Positions 41,390 through 49,940 of a stretch of DNA of 64,000 nucleotides are shown one piece after another. Numbering within the stretch: position 1 is the stretch's first letter; each line of letters begins with the position of its first letter. Made by a program: the position numbers and the translations under genes. A model generated the notes under the pieces. It did no database searches and was not told the DNA's origin. It saw nothing but the letters and a program-made list of their open reading frames with translations. The DNA is from Saccharothrix luteola (GTDB lineage: Bacteria > Actinomycetota > Actinomycetes > Mycobacteriales > Pseudonocardiaceae): assembly GCF_020859565.1 (NCBI RefSeq), contig NZ_JAJHUO010000028.1, positions 1 to 64,000 on the forward strand, given 5' to 3'.

Positions 41390-43591
41390 GTGAGCCGTCC
41401 GGTTCGTGTTGTCGCAGGTCTGGTGGTGTGCGGGGTGACCATGTCGCTCCTGTCGTCGCCCTCGGCGGCCATGCCGCCCGAGCGATTCGGGCGGGTCGAC
41501 ACCCTTTCGGTGTTCGCCAACGGCTCGGCCGGTGAGCACACCGCCGCCGAGATCGCGGCGGCCACGGCCGATGGCCGGACCGTCGTCTACACCGACTCCC
41601 CCGCCGGGCGGATCGGGTTCGCCGCCGTCGGCCGTGACGGCGCGCTCTCCCCCGCCGGCGTGCTGGACGTGCCGGGCGAGCCCACGTCGGTGGACGTCCT
41701 CGGTCGGTTGGCGCTGGTCGCGGTCGACACCTCCGCGTCGTTCACCGCGCCGTCGGGTCTGCTGGTGGTCGTCGACCTGGACTCCAGGGCGGTCGTGGCC
41801 ACGCACGACCTGGGCGGGCAGCCTGACTCGATCGACGTCTCCCCTGACGGGCGGCACGCCGCCGTGGCCATCGAGAACCAGCGTGACGAGGACGTCGCCG
41901 ACGGTGTGATCCCGCAGGCGCCGGCCGGCTTCCTCACCGTCGTCGACCTCGCGGGCGGCCCGCAGGCGTGGACGCAGCGCCGGGTCGCCCTCACCGGTCT
42001 CGCCGAGGTCGCGCCGGACGACCCGGAACCGGAGTACGTCAGCGTCAACGGCCGGGGCCGGGCCGCCGTGACGTTGCAGGAGAACAACCACGTCGTGGTG
42101 GTCGACCTGCGCTCGGCGACGGTGGTGAACCACTTCTCGGCGGGCACGGTGACGGTCACGGGCATCGACGTCGCCGACGACGGCCGGATCGACCCGACCG
42201 CGACGATCACCGCGGCCCGGGAGCCCGACGCGGTGGCCTGGCTGGACGACCGCACGCTCGGCACCGCCGACGAGGGCGACTACCAGGGCGGGTCGCGCAC
42301 GTGGACGGTGTTCGACGCGGCGTCCGGCCGGGTCGTGTTCTCCTCGGGCGACGAGCTCCAGCGGGTGGCGATCAACCAGGGCCAGTACCCCGACGGCCGT
42401 TCGGACAACAAGGGCGTCGAGCCGGAGGGCCTGGCCGTGGCGTCCTTCGGCCGGCACCGGTACGCGTTCGTCGGGCTTGAGCGCGCCAACCTGGTCGCCG
42501 TCTACGACGTGGACGACCCGCGCCGGCCGCGCTTCGTGCAGGCGTTGCCGACCGGTGTCGGCCCGGAGGGCCTGCTGCCGATCCCGGCGACCGGCACGCT
42601 GGTCGTGTCGGCCGAGGAGGACTCCGCCGAGGACGGCGTCCGCTCCTCGCTCACCTCCTACCGCCTCACCCGCACGCCGTTGGCGCTGGCGTTGGCGCGC
42701 AACGAGGGCACGCCGTCGATCGTCTCCGACGGCATCGGGTTCGGCGCGCTGTCGGGGTTGTCCGGCATCCCGGGCGACCGCCGTGACGTCGTGGCCATCA
42801 CCGATTCGGCCTACAGCCCCACCCGCGTGCTGACGATCGACACCCTGGCCGCGCCGGCCCGCGTGCGCGCCGAGCTGACCGTGACCAAGGACGGGCAGCC
42901 GGTCGACTACGACGGCGAGGGCATCGCCGCGCGGCGGGGCGGCGGCTACTGGGTGGCCACCGAGGGCGACGGGAAGGCGCGGCCGAACCTGCTGGTCGAG
43001 GTGTCGGCGTCGGGTGCGGTCGTGCGCGAGGTGCCGCTGCCGGCCGAGGTGGCGGCGACGGCCACGAGCAACGGCTTCGAAGGCGTCACGACCACCAGGT
43101 GGGGTGCCGGCGAGCAGGTGTGGCTGGCGGTGCAGCGCGAGTGGAAGAACGACCCGCGCGGCCAGGCGACCCTGGTCCGCTTCACCCCCGCGACGGGCGC
43201 GTGGTCGTTCGCCGCGTACCCGCTCGACGCCACGTCGACCGGCTGGGTCGGCCTGTCGGAGGTGACCGCGCTGGACGACCGCACGCTGCTCGTGCTGGAG
43301 CGCGACAACCAGCGAGGTGACGCGGCGGTGACCAAGAAGGTCTACCGCGTCGACATCTCGGGCCTGGCCATGGCCGCCGCCGGCCAGCCCAAGCCCTCGG
43401 CCGCGAAGACCGAGGCGCTCGACCTGCTGCCTGCCCTCACCGCCGGCGGCGGCGCCGCGCACGACAAGCCGGAGGGACTGGCGGTCGTCGGCGACGGCCC
43501 GCTGCGCCGCCTGGTCGGCGTGGTCGACAACGACGGCGTCGAGGACGCGCCGGGCGAGTCCGTCTTCCTCCGCCTCGGCTGGATCCGCTAG
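41390..43591 (+). CDS. Secreted esterase-like phytase family protein with beta-propeller
   Basis: This 733-residue protein has a signal peptide (VVAGLVVCGVTMSLLSSPSAA). An N-terminal beta-propeller-like half (LLVVVDLDSRAVVATHDLGG, repeated HVVVVDLRSATVVNHF) resembles the choice-of-anchor I/lactonase region. The C-terminal half (SDGIGFGALSGLSGI, YDGEGIAARRGGGYWVATEGD, NGFEGVTTT) is the esterase-like activity of phytase domain. It likely hydrolyses phosphate esters outside the cell. TTGGAGG lies before the GTG. A perfect terminator follows at 43704. Confidence 0.85.
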   Translation: MSRPVRVVAGLVVCGVTMSLLSSPSAAMPPERFGRVDTLSVFANGSAGEHTAAEIAAATADGRTVVYTDSPAGRIGFAAVGRDGALSPAGVLDVPGEPTSVDVLGRLALVAVDTSASFTAPSGLLVVVDLDSRAVVATHDLGGQPDSIDVSPDGRHAAVAIENQRDEDVADGVIPQAPAGFLTVVDLAGGPQAWTQRRVALTGLAEVAPDDPEPEYVSVNGRGRAAVTLQENNHVVVVDLRSATVVNHFSAGTVTVTGIDVADDGRIDPTATITAAREPDAVAWLDDRTLGTADEGDYQGGSRTWTVFDAASGRVVFSSGDELQRVAINQGQYPDGRSDNKGVEPEGLAVASFGRHRYAFVGLERANLVAVYDVDDPRRPRFVQALPTGVGPEGLLPIPATGTLVVSAEEDSAEDGVRSSLTSYRLTRTPLALALARNEGTPSIVSDGIGFGALSGLSGIPGDRRDVVAITDSAYSPTRVLTIDTLAAPARVRAELTVTKDGQPVDYDGEGIAARRGGGYWVATEGDGKARPNLLVEVSASGAVVREVPLPAEVAATATSNGFEGVTTTRWGAGEQVWLAVQREWKNDPRGQATLVRFTPATGAWSFAAYPLDATSTGWVGLSEVTALDDRTLLVLERDNQRGDAAVTKKVYRVDISGLAMAAAGQPKPSAAKTEALDLLPALTAGGGAAHDKPEGLAVVGDGPLRRLVGVVDNDGVEDAPGESVFLRLGWIR

Positions 43592-43703
43592 TGGTGTGCC
43601 TCGAAAGGACGACACGCTAACCGGGGGGCACCTGGCAGGGACGGACACCGGGCACCGACCTGGGCGACGCGGCCGACGCTCGCGGCGCGCCACCTTCCCG
43701 GGC

Positions 43704-43734
43704 GAGGGGCCCGGCAACTCGCGCCGGGCCCCTC
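43704..43734. terminator. Perfect 12-bp GC hairpin between convergent genes
   Basis: GAGGGGCCCGGC (43704-43715) pairs with 43723-43734 around a 7-base loop. It lies between the phytase-like gene and the opposing CE15 gene and serves both. Confidence 0.85.
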
Positions 43735-43748
43735 TCGTCCGCGGAACG

Positions 43749-45394
43749 TCAGCCGGTGCGGCAGGTCAGGCTGGGCCAGTTCCGGTTGCCCCCGTGTTGG
43801 ATGGTGAAGCCGAACACGTTGCCGTTGCCGTTGGGACGGGCGGTCATCACGTTGCCGCTGCCGTCCCAGCTGGTGCTCGCGTTCCAGGTGGCGATGATCT
43901 TCTGCGGGGAGCTCACCGTCACCGTCACCACCCAGTTGTCGGTCCCCGTGACGGTCACCTGGCCGTTGAAGCGGTCACTCCACTTCGTGCCCTCCGAGTA
44001 CCTCGCGGTGCAACTGCCGCCGGGCTGGCTGGTGGTCGTCGTGGGGCTGGTCGCGGTGGTCGTCGTCGTAGTGGTCGTGGTGGTGTCACCGGTGGTGGTT
44101 GTGGTGGTTGTGGTGGTGCTGGTGGGGCCGGTGGTGAGGGTGGGGGTGGTCCAGTCGCGCCATTGGGAGAGGTTGCCGGTGGCTTTGGTGTGCATGGTGA
44201 CGCCGCCGGTGAAGGTGCCGGTGTTGCGGAGGAACTTGTTGATGGCCTGGGTGAGGGGGTGCGCCATTCGGTGCGGTTGGCGCAGTGGTTTCCGTCGGTG
44301 ACGTTGGAGTGGTAGAGCAGGTTGTTCTGCACGCCGAGGGCTTTGTAGACCTCGGCGCCGCCGAGTGCGGCGACGCCGGCGGAGCGGGGGCCGAGGTTGG
44401 TGATGTGGGGGTTGTCCATGACGAACAGGCCGCGCGGGGCGACCATCGCGACCAGGGAGTGGGTGTCGATGGGTGCGGCGTTGGGATTGCCGGTGTAGGA
44501 GCTGAACGCGTCGCCGAACCAGGGTTGTTCGCCGTAGGCGCTGGAGAGGGTCTGGCCGCCTTCGGCGTTGACGCCGCGGTAGACGGGCAGGCCGGCGGTG
44601 CCGGATTCGATGGGCATGGTCAGGGCGACGCGTTGGTCGAACACGCCGGCGGCGAAGGCGCCTTTGCCGAAGCGGGAGCAGCCGGTGACGCCGATGTCGG
44701 CGCGCAGGATGGTGCCGCCGGAGGACTCGATGACGTCGATGATGCGGGACACGCCCCAGGCCCAGGCCATGAGCAGGCCGGTGGGGCTGGTGTTGCCGTA
44801 GAGGGTGTAGAACGCGCCCTGCTTGTTGGTGCGTGGGGTGCCTTCGCGGCCGACGGTGTAGGGGTCGAAGGTGATGATGGCGGCGCCGGCGGCGCGGATG
44901 GTGGCGGTGTCGCCGCCGAACCCGCCGTAGACGATCACCGCCGGGAACGGGCCCGTGCCCGACGGCAGTTGCACACCGGCGGAGAAGCTCGCGCTGCGGC
45001 CGTTGTGGGAGACGTTGACGGTGATGCCGCTGGTGGACACCGTGCCGGTCACGCCGGCGGGTTTGGCGGGTTTGTCGCCGTAGACGTGCCGTTCGGCCAG
45101 TTCGCGGATCTCGGCGCGTCGGCAGCGCCAGTCCGACTGCGAGGTGATCCGCTGCCCGGTGAGCTTGGTGAACGGATCCGGCAACCGCGAGGTGGAGGGG
45201 AACGAGCCGGGTGGGCTGACCGGGCAGTCGGCGCCGTCGTCCTCGACACCCGCCGGCGCCACGACATCACTCGTCGCGGCCGGGTTCGTGCTGGACCGCG
45301 CCAGCGCCGTCACCGTCCCGGCCAACGCCAACACCGCTACCGCGAACATGAGCACCGCCGAACGCACTCTCAAGCGGCCTGAACTGATGATCAC
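43749..45394 (-). pseudogene. Glucuronoyl esterase (CE15) with CBM2, frameshifted before the binding module
   Basis: From GTG 45394 (AAAGGAG upstream) the frame encodes a signal peptide and a CE15 esterase domain: nucleophile GVTGCSRFGKGAF, a YGEQPWFGDAF segment, MDNPHITNLGPRS, and the histidine in SNVTDGNHCANRTEW. At a G5 run (44255-44259, C5 on the coding strand) the frame is lost. The next frame continues LTQAINKFLRNTG, a Thr-rich linker and a complete CBM2 ending SLTCRTG. Adding one C would restore RTPLTQAINKF exactly. The enzyme would cleave glucuronoyl esters between lignin and xylan. As read, the CBM2 is not translated. A sequencing error is quite possible; otherwise it is a recent mutation or a slippery switch. 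Confidence 0.82.
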
Positions 45395-45722
45395 CAGGGC
45401 TCTCCTTTGAGACAGGGTGGCGAAGGGGGCAGCACCGGACGGCGATTCACGATGGTGACCTAAAGTTTCGAATCGCTCCACGAAACATGTCAATGCCCCG
45501 GATGTCCCGGATTCCCCCGGCAGTCTCAGTTGGCACTTGCCTCAAACCGCGCGAACGTGCACGTCACTTGACCGAGAAAGCCATCGTGGCCGGGCCGTGG
45601 AGCCGAAAATTTCAATGCTCCACGCGGCCCACACCGCAAGCACCGTTTCAACTCGCGACAACCAATCCGCCCCGCTACCTTCGGTGCTCAGGCGAACGCT
45701 CTGCGTGAGCAAGGAGGAAGAC
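45395..45722. other. Divergent 328-base promoter region between CE15 and I36 genes
   Basis: There is no gene in it. The left part holds the CE15 leader, with CGAAACTTT-like and GTTTCG/CGAAAC elements at 45460-45486. The right part holds CTACCTT (a possible -10) and the strong ribosome-binding site of the inhibitor gene. Confidence 0.6.
45460..45486 (-). promoter_or_regulatory. Xylanase-type CGAAAC/GTTTCG elements upstream of the CE15 gene
   Basis: Read on the - strand, CGAAACTTTAG occurs at 45470-45460, and GTTTCG (45465-45470) and CGAAAC (45481-45486) make an inverted repeat with a 10-base spacer. Streptomyces xylanase genes carry a related CGAAACTTTCG palindrome bound by LacI-type repressors. 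The match is near, not exact, and the link is inference. Confidence 0.45.
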
Positions 45723-46145
45723 ATGTCCGGAGTGCAGGCACGTCACCGTGCGGCCGTGCTCGTGGCCGCCGCACTGGTCGCACTGGCCCCTGGGGTCGGC
45801 GCCACGGCCGAGGCGAAGCGGGCGAGTTGCGGCGAACGGGACTTCTGCCTGTACGCGGGCTCCCACCAGACCGGGAAGATCCTGTTCCAGCGCACGGTGA
45901 CTGTCGACGAGGAGGAAGGCACGGTCCACCTGGTGAACGAGGACGAGATCGACCCGCTGATCCGGCCCAGGTCGGCCCGCCTGCCCGGCCTGCCCGAAGG
46001 GCTGAGCTGCATCGCCGTGCTCTCCGAGGTGCCGCACTACCAGGGCGACTATCAGGAGGCCGCCTACGGCTACCCGCTCGACGAGGACGCGGTGACGGAG
46101 TTGAGCGGTCAGACCGTGGGGTCCATCGACTCCGACTGCGGCTGA
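45723..46145 (+). CDS. Secreted peptidase inhibitor (family I36-like)
   Basis: This 140-residue protein has a signal peptide (VLVAAALVALAPGVGATAEA) and a small disulfide-bonded beta domain. CGERDFCLYAGSHQTG is the start typical of family I36 (SMI-type) inhibitors and of beta/gamma-crystallin-like proteins, which share this fold. AGGAGGAAG lies before the ATG. It probably protects the cell or its exoenzymes from proteases. The neighbouring secreted esterase is divergent. Confidence 0.8.
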   Translation: MSGVQARHRAAVLVAAALVALAPGVGATAEAKRASCGERDFCLYAGSHQTGKILFQRTVTVDEEEGTVHLVNEDEIDPLIRPRSARLPGLPEGLSCIAVLSEVPHYQGDYQEAAYGYPLDEDAVTELSGQTVGSIDSDCG

Positions 46146-46318
46146 CCCCGACCACCACTGGCACGACAAGGCCACCGACACGACGAGGCGCCGGATCCGC
46201 GTACCGGACTCGGCGCTCACTTCCCTCTTCGGCGCCACGGCCCGTCGACTTGAGCGGTCCAGCGGCAGTTCACCCGATCGGATTACGAGGGGCGATCCCG
46301 GGCACGCCCGGCGGGACG

Positions 46319-46343
46319 GGTTGGCTCGCCCGACCGGGGGTAT
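46319..46343 (+). promoter_or_regulatory. Possible SigB-type promoter ahead of the YbdK gene
   Basis: GGTTGG (46319-46324) and GGGTAT (46338-46343) are separated by 13 bp. The GGGTAT -10 and a GTT-containing -35 are the pattern of stress (SigB-like) promoters in actinomycetes. The start would lie about 30 bases before the ATG. It rests on motif shape only. Confidence 0.35.
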
Positions 46344-46380
46344 CCCGACAGCCCTGGCCGAACAGCCATCGGAGGCCGCG

Positions 46381-47523
46381 ATGGACAGTCTGGCGGACGG
46401 TGCGGCACCCACGCTCGGGGTCGAGGAGGAGTTCCTGCTGGTCGACGCCCGGACGGGTGAACCCGCGCCGCACGGCGCCGAGGTGGTCGAGGCGGCCGGG
46501 CGGCGGTTCGGCGTCGAGCTCGACGTCGAACTCACCGAGGCCCAGGTCGAGACCCGCACCCCGGTGTGCCACGACGTCGCGGACGTGCGCCGGCAGCTGC
46601 ACGGCCTCCGGCTGGTCGCCGTCGAGACCGCCCAGACCCTGGGCTACCGACTGCTGGCCGTGGGCGTGCCGCCGGTGGGCGGGCCGGTCGGCTCGACTAC
46701 CGATCGCGACCGCTACCGCGGGCTCACCGAGGACTACCGCCTGCTCGCCGCCGAGCAGAACATCTGCGGCTGCCACGTGCACGTCGCCGTGCCGGACCCG
46801 GAAACGGCGGTGCAGGTCTGCAACCACCTGCGGCCGTGGCTGCCGGTGCTCGGCGCGGTGACCGCGAATTCGCCCTTCGCCCACGGCGTCGACACCGGCT
46901 ACGCGAGCTGGCGCGCGATGGTCTGGTCCCGCTGGCCGAGCGCCGGTCCGCCGCCGTACTTCGAGTCGGCGGCGCACTACGAGTCCACCTGCGACATGCT
47001 CCAGGCCGCCGGCGCGGCCCGGGACCGGCGGATGATCTACTGGGACGTCCGGCCGTCCTCCCACCTGCCGACCGTCGAAGTCCGGGTCGCCGACGTCGCG
47101 GCCACCGTGGACGAAGCGGTGCTGCTGGCCGCTCTGGTGCACGGGCTCGTCCGCACGGCGCTGGCCGACCTCCGGCGTGGCCTGCGGGCGTCGCCCGTGC
47201 CGACGGAGGTGTTGCGCGCCGCCGGCTGGCGAGCCGCACGTGACGGCATCACCGGCCTGTCCCTGGACGTGCTGTCGGGACGCCTCGTGCCCGCGCGCCT
47301 GCTGCTCGACCGGCTCCTGCACCGCGTCGGCGACCACCTCGACGACGCCGACCTCGTCCGGCGCCTGCTGTCCACCCTGGACGCGGACGGCGGCGGCGCG
47401 GACCGGCAGCGGCGCGCCTTCGCCCGTGCCGGACTGATGTCCGACGTGCTGGAGCAGCTCGCGCGCGACACCCTGTCCGGCTCGGAGACGTGGACCGGAG
47501 GGCCGTTCCGGCTGACCGCGTGA
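46381..47523 (+). CDS. Carboxylate-amine ligase (YbdK/GCS2 family)
   Basis: This 380-residue enzyme starts MDSLADGAAPTLGVEEEFLLVD, with the GVEEEFxLVD signature of the family, and has the conserved CGCHVHVAVPD and YWDVRPSSHLPTVEVRVAD segments that hold metal and ATP. YbdK-like proteins have weak glutamate-cysteine ligase activity and ligate carboxylates to amines. The natural substrate is not known. It stands alone and converges on a small unknown gene; the stops lie back to back (TGATCA). Confidence 0.87.
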   Translation: MDSLADGAAPTLGVEEEFLLVDARTGEPAPHGAEVVEAAGRRFGVELDVELTEAQVETRTPVCHDVADVRRQLHGLRLVAVETAQTLGYRLLAVGVPPVGGPVGSTTDRDRYRGLTEDYRLLAAEQNICGCHVHVAVPDPETAVQVCNHLRPWLPVLGAVTANSPFAHGVDTGYASWRAMVWSRWPSAGPPPYFESAAHYESTCDMLQAAGAARDRRMIYWDVRPSSHLPTVEVRVADVAATVDEAVLLAALVHGLVRTALADLRRGLRASPVPTEVLRAAGWRAARDGITGLSLDVLSGRLVPARLLLDRLLHRVGDHLDDADLVRRLLSTLDADGGGADRQRRAFARAGLMSDVLEQLARDTLSGSETWTGGPFRLTA

Positions 47524-47868
47524 TCAGCCTTCGGTCGGCCCCGCCCGCGCGAGGCGGAACAACGCGGTGCGGCCGGCGAGCAGGAAGACGCGAGCGGCCT
47601 GGACGTCACCACCGGCGGCCTGGTCGCCGGCGTCGCGCAGGAAGCCCAGCGTGGCCGACACCGGGCCGTTCGGCGTCCGGGTCGCCAGTTCCTGCAAGCG
47701 GTCCAGCACCGGGGCGGTGGCGGCCGCGAACCCGGCGAGCACGCGGTCGATCTCCCGCCGGGCGTCGGCGTGGTGAGGATCCAGGCGCAGCACGGCCTGC
47801 ACGGCCGAGTCCACCGCCACGCGCAGCACCGCCACCGGATCGTCCACCGGAACCTCATCCTCTGTCAC
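47524..47868 (-). CDS. Small helical protein of unknown function
   Basis: This protein of about 114 residues is all-helical by composition (VLRVAVDSAVQAVLRLDPHH, ATAPVLDRLQELATRTPNG). It lacks a signal peptide and cysteines. The GTG at 47868 (VTEDEVPVDDPVAVL) is a more likely start than the TTG/ATG further upstream, which adds an unrelated stretch. No family is recognised. Confidence 0.5.
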   Translation of the reverse strand: MTEDEVPVDDPVAVLRVAVDSAVQAVLRLDPHHADARREIDRVLAGFAAATAPVLDRLQELATRTPNGPVSATLGFLRDAGDQAAGGDVQAARVFLLAGRTALFRLARAGPTEG

Positions 47869-48020
47869 GGAAAGCAAGGGTAGATCACGATCCGTAGCGC
47901 GGCATGTGCTCAACGCACCGCCCAACACGAGGTGTGCACGCCGGCGCAGTGGGGTACCCCATCGGGCCGGAACCGCTTTGAACAGGCAGAGCGGCCTGAG
48001 TGCCCTGGGGGGACGCTCAC

Positions 48021-48425
48021 ATGACTTCGTCGGAGAACGCGCTCGCCGCCAGAATCAGCGTCGACCTGACCATGCCGGTCGCGCCGCTGGCGCAGATCAG
48101 GCAGTGGCTGGCCACCGTCCTGTCCGAGCTCGCCGAGGACCTGCTGCAGGACTTGATGTTGGTCTGCACGGAGCTGGTGGCCAACGCCTACGACCACGCG
48201 TGCGCGCCACGCCGGCTGCGCGTGCACCGATCCCGTGATCGGCACGCCCTGCGGATCGAGGTGGACGACGGCAGCCCCGAGTGCCTTCCGCAGGTGGGCA
48301 CGTCGCGCCTCGGCGCGTTCCGCGGCCGGGGTCTGATGATGGTCGACCACCTCTCCAGACGCCGCTGGGGCACGCACCTCGGAACCGAGGGCAAGACGGT
48401 GTGGGCGGAGCTGCCCCTGTCGTGA
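48021..48425 (+). CDS. Anti-sigma-factor-type ATP-binding protein (RsbW/SpoIIAB-like HATPase)
   Basis: This 134-residue protein is a stand-alone GHKL ATPase domain: the N-box CTELVANAYDHA, the G1 box IEVDDGSPE and the G2 region GRGLMMVDHLSRRWG-like RGRGLMMVD. Streptomycetes and relatives encode dozens of such proteins that bind sigma or anti-anti-sigma partners. No STAS partner is adjacent. GGGGGG precedes the ATG at 48021. The partner is unknown. Confidence 0.85.
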   Translation: MTSSENALAARISVDLTMPVAPLAQIRQWLATVLSELAEDLLQDLMLVCTELVANAYDHACAPRRLRVHRSRDRHALRIEVDDGSPECLPQVGTSRLGAFRGRGLMMVDHLSRRRWGTHLGTEGKTVWAELPLS

Positions 48426-48427
48426 CA

Positions 48428-48673
48428 TCAGGTCACGCGCAGGCTCCGCTGAGCGGACCGCGCGGCCAGGATCGGCAGGAAGTTGGGGAACTTGGCCTTG
48501 TCGGCGAGCCGCTGGTAGGCGTCGGACACGGCCGCGCGCACGACCTGGTAGTCGACCTTGCCGCCGAGCCGCCTGCTGACCTCCTCCGCGGCGTGGTCCA
48601 GCTGCGCTTCGACATCGGTGTGCAAGGTGCGGGGATCACGGACCAAGTGGCCTTCGAGCCGTTCAGCCGTCAT
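48428..48673 (-). CDS. Three-helix-bundle dimerisation domain protein
   Basis: This 81-residue protein matches the small three-helix-bundle dimerisation domain frequent in actinomycetes (DVEAQLDHAAEEVSRRLGGK, then VVRAAVSDAYQRLAD, then FLPILAARSAQRSL). It has no signal peptide and no known function. The ATG at 48673 (MTAERLEGHL) is preferred to the earlier one. Confidence 0.65.
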   Translation of the reverse strand: MTAERLEGHLVRDPRTLHTDVEAQLDHAAEEVSRRLGGKVDYQVVRAAVSDAYQRLADKAKFPNFLPILAARSAQRSLRVT

Positions 48674-48829
48674 GACGTTCCTCCGTCGCGGCACGGTGGT
48701 GTTCACGCTACAACAGGAATCGGCGGGGAGGCCTGGTCGCGAAACCCCCGTCCGCGTCGGGAGTCATGCGTTCTGGTCATGGCACCGGGTCTTGGACGCC
48801 GCCGCACCGGCCGCGCCACGATCGCCACC

Positions 48830-49369
48830 ATGAGCGAGAGAACAGCTGATCGGCTGACCCGTCGGACGGTGCTGGTCGGCGTGAGCGCCTCGATCGGCTC
48901 GGCGTTGGCGAGCGGTGAGGCGTCCGCCGCGCCGGCGGCCGACCAGGACCCGATCGCGGTCACGGTCCAGATGGCCGTCCGGTTCGACCTGAAGCAGTGG
49001 GACCTGCTGCGGGAGGTGTTCGCCGCGCAGGTGTGGATCGACTACACCGGGCTGGTCGGCGGCGAACCGGGCGCGGTGGCCGCGGCCGACCTGGTGGCGG
49101 GCTGGCGCGCGAACCTCGGCCACCTGTCGGCGACCCAGCACCTACTGGGCAACCAGATCGTGCATGTCGAGGGCGCGCGGGCAAGCGTCACCGCGGACTT
49201 CCAGGCCACGCACCGGGACGGTCCGCTGACCGGCGGCCGGCTCTACACGCTGGGCGGTCGGTACGAGTACCGGCTCGTGCGCACCGGTCGCGGCTGGCAG
49301 ATCGGCGCGGTGACCATGACCCCGGTCTGGGAGCACGGCGACCGGACCGTCATCGGCCTGCCGGCATGA
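48830..49369 (+). CDS. Tat-exported SnoaL-like (NTF2-fold) protein
   Basis: This 179-residue protein has a twin-arginine signal (RLTRRTVLVGVSASIGSALAS) and then a SnoaL_4 domain of about 130 residues with the typical WDLLREVFAAQVWIDYTGL, WRANLGHLSATQHLLGNQ and YRLVRTGRGWQIGAVTMTP. The fold serves as polyketide cyclase, dehydratase or a ligand carrier. The Tat signal suggests export of a folded, possibly cofactor-bound protein. Confidence 0.78.
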   Translation: MSERTADRLTRRTVLVGVSASIGSALASGEASAAPAADQDPIAVTVQMAVRFDLKQWDLLREVFAAQVWIDYTGLVGGEPGAVAAADLVAGWRANLGHLSATQHLLGNQIVHVEGARASVTADFQATHRDGPLTGGRLYTLGGRYEYRLVRTGRGWQIGAVTMTPVWEHGDRTVIGLPA

Positions 49370-49382
49370 CGGTCCGCCGCCG

Positions 49383-49775
49383 TCAGAAGTCGTCGGTCGC
49401 GGTCAGCTCGTGCTCGAACGCGTCGGCGGCGGCGACCAGCAGCATCAGCGGCCGTTCGAACTCCTCGCGCACGCTCAGGTCCTCCAACGGGACGGTGTGC
49501 TTGAGCAGGGCGACGTCGTCCACCACCGCGGCGCCGCCGACGGCCGACGTGCCCGCGAGCACGAGCAGCCGCTTCAGGTCGATCGCGTCGGCCCGGCCGA
49601 CGGGCGAGGAGATCTCCACCCACGCCACCCCGTCCGACTCCGGCACGTGGTGCACGGAGACCTGCTGGGTCCGGTTCTCGCCGAGGTCGAGCCGGAAGCG
49701 CAGCCAGCTGTCGGTCTCCTCCAACACCTCGTACCGCGTCCGGACGTAGTTGATCACGTCGATCCAGCTGGTCAC
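49383..49775 (-). CDS. CesT/YbjN-like small protein
   Basis: This 130-residue protein from GTG 49775 (AAGGGG upstream) starts VTSWIDVINYVRTRYEV and ends in a helical VREEFERPLMLLVAAADAFEHEL. The central strand-turn pattern (AWVEISSPVG, DVALLKHTVPLEDL) resembles the type III secretion chaperone-like/YbjN fold, which actinomycetes carry in small cytoplasmic proteins. No secretion gene is near. It converges on the Tat protein gene. Confidence 0.6.
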   Translation of the reverse strand: MTSWIDVINYVRTRYEVLEETDSWLRFRLDLGENRTQQVSVHHVPESDGVAWVEISSPVGRADAIDLKRLLVLAGTSAVGGAAVVDDVALLKHTVPLEDLSVREEFERPLMLLVAAADAFEHELTATDDF

Positions 49776-49940
49776 CGTAGTTGCCCCTTGCCCCTGCTCA
49801 CGCCACGCCGCCCGGTCGTCCCACACGGTAGCCGAACTCGCCCGCGACGCCCGGGAAGTCGGCGGGACCAACGGCGGGCCGAACGGGATCGAGGCCGCGA
49901 CCCGGTGGCCGCGACCTCGATCCGCGTCATTCGGACGTCG

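Noticed and set aside
40937-43717. 926-codon minus-strand frame
   Set aside because: Antisense of the phytase-like gene; composition typical of high-GC shadow frames.
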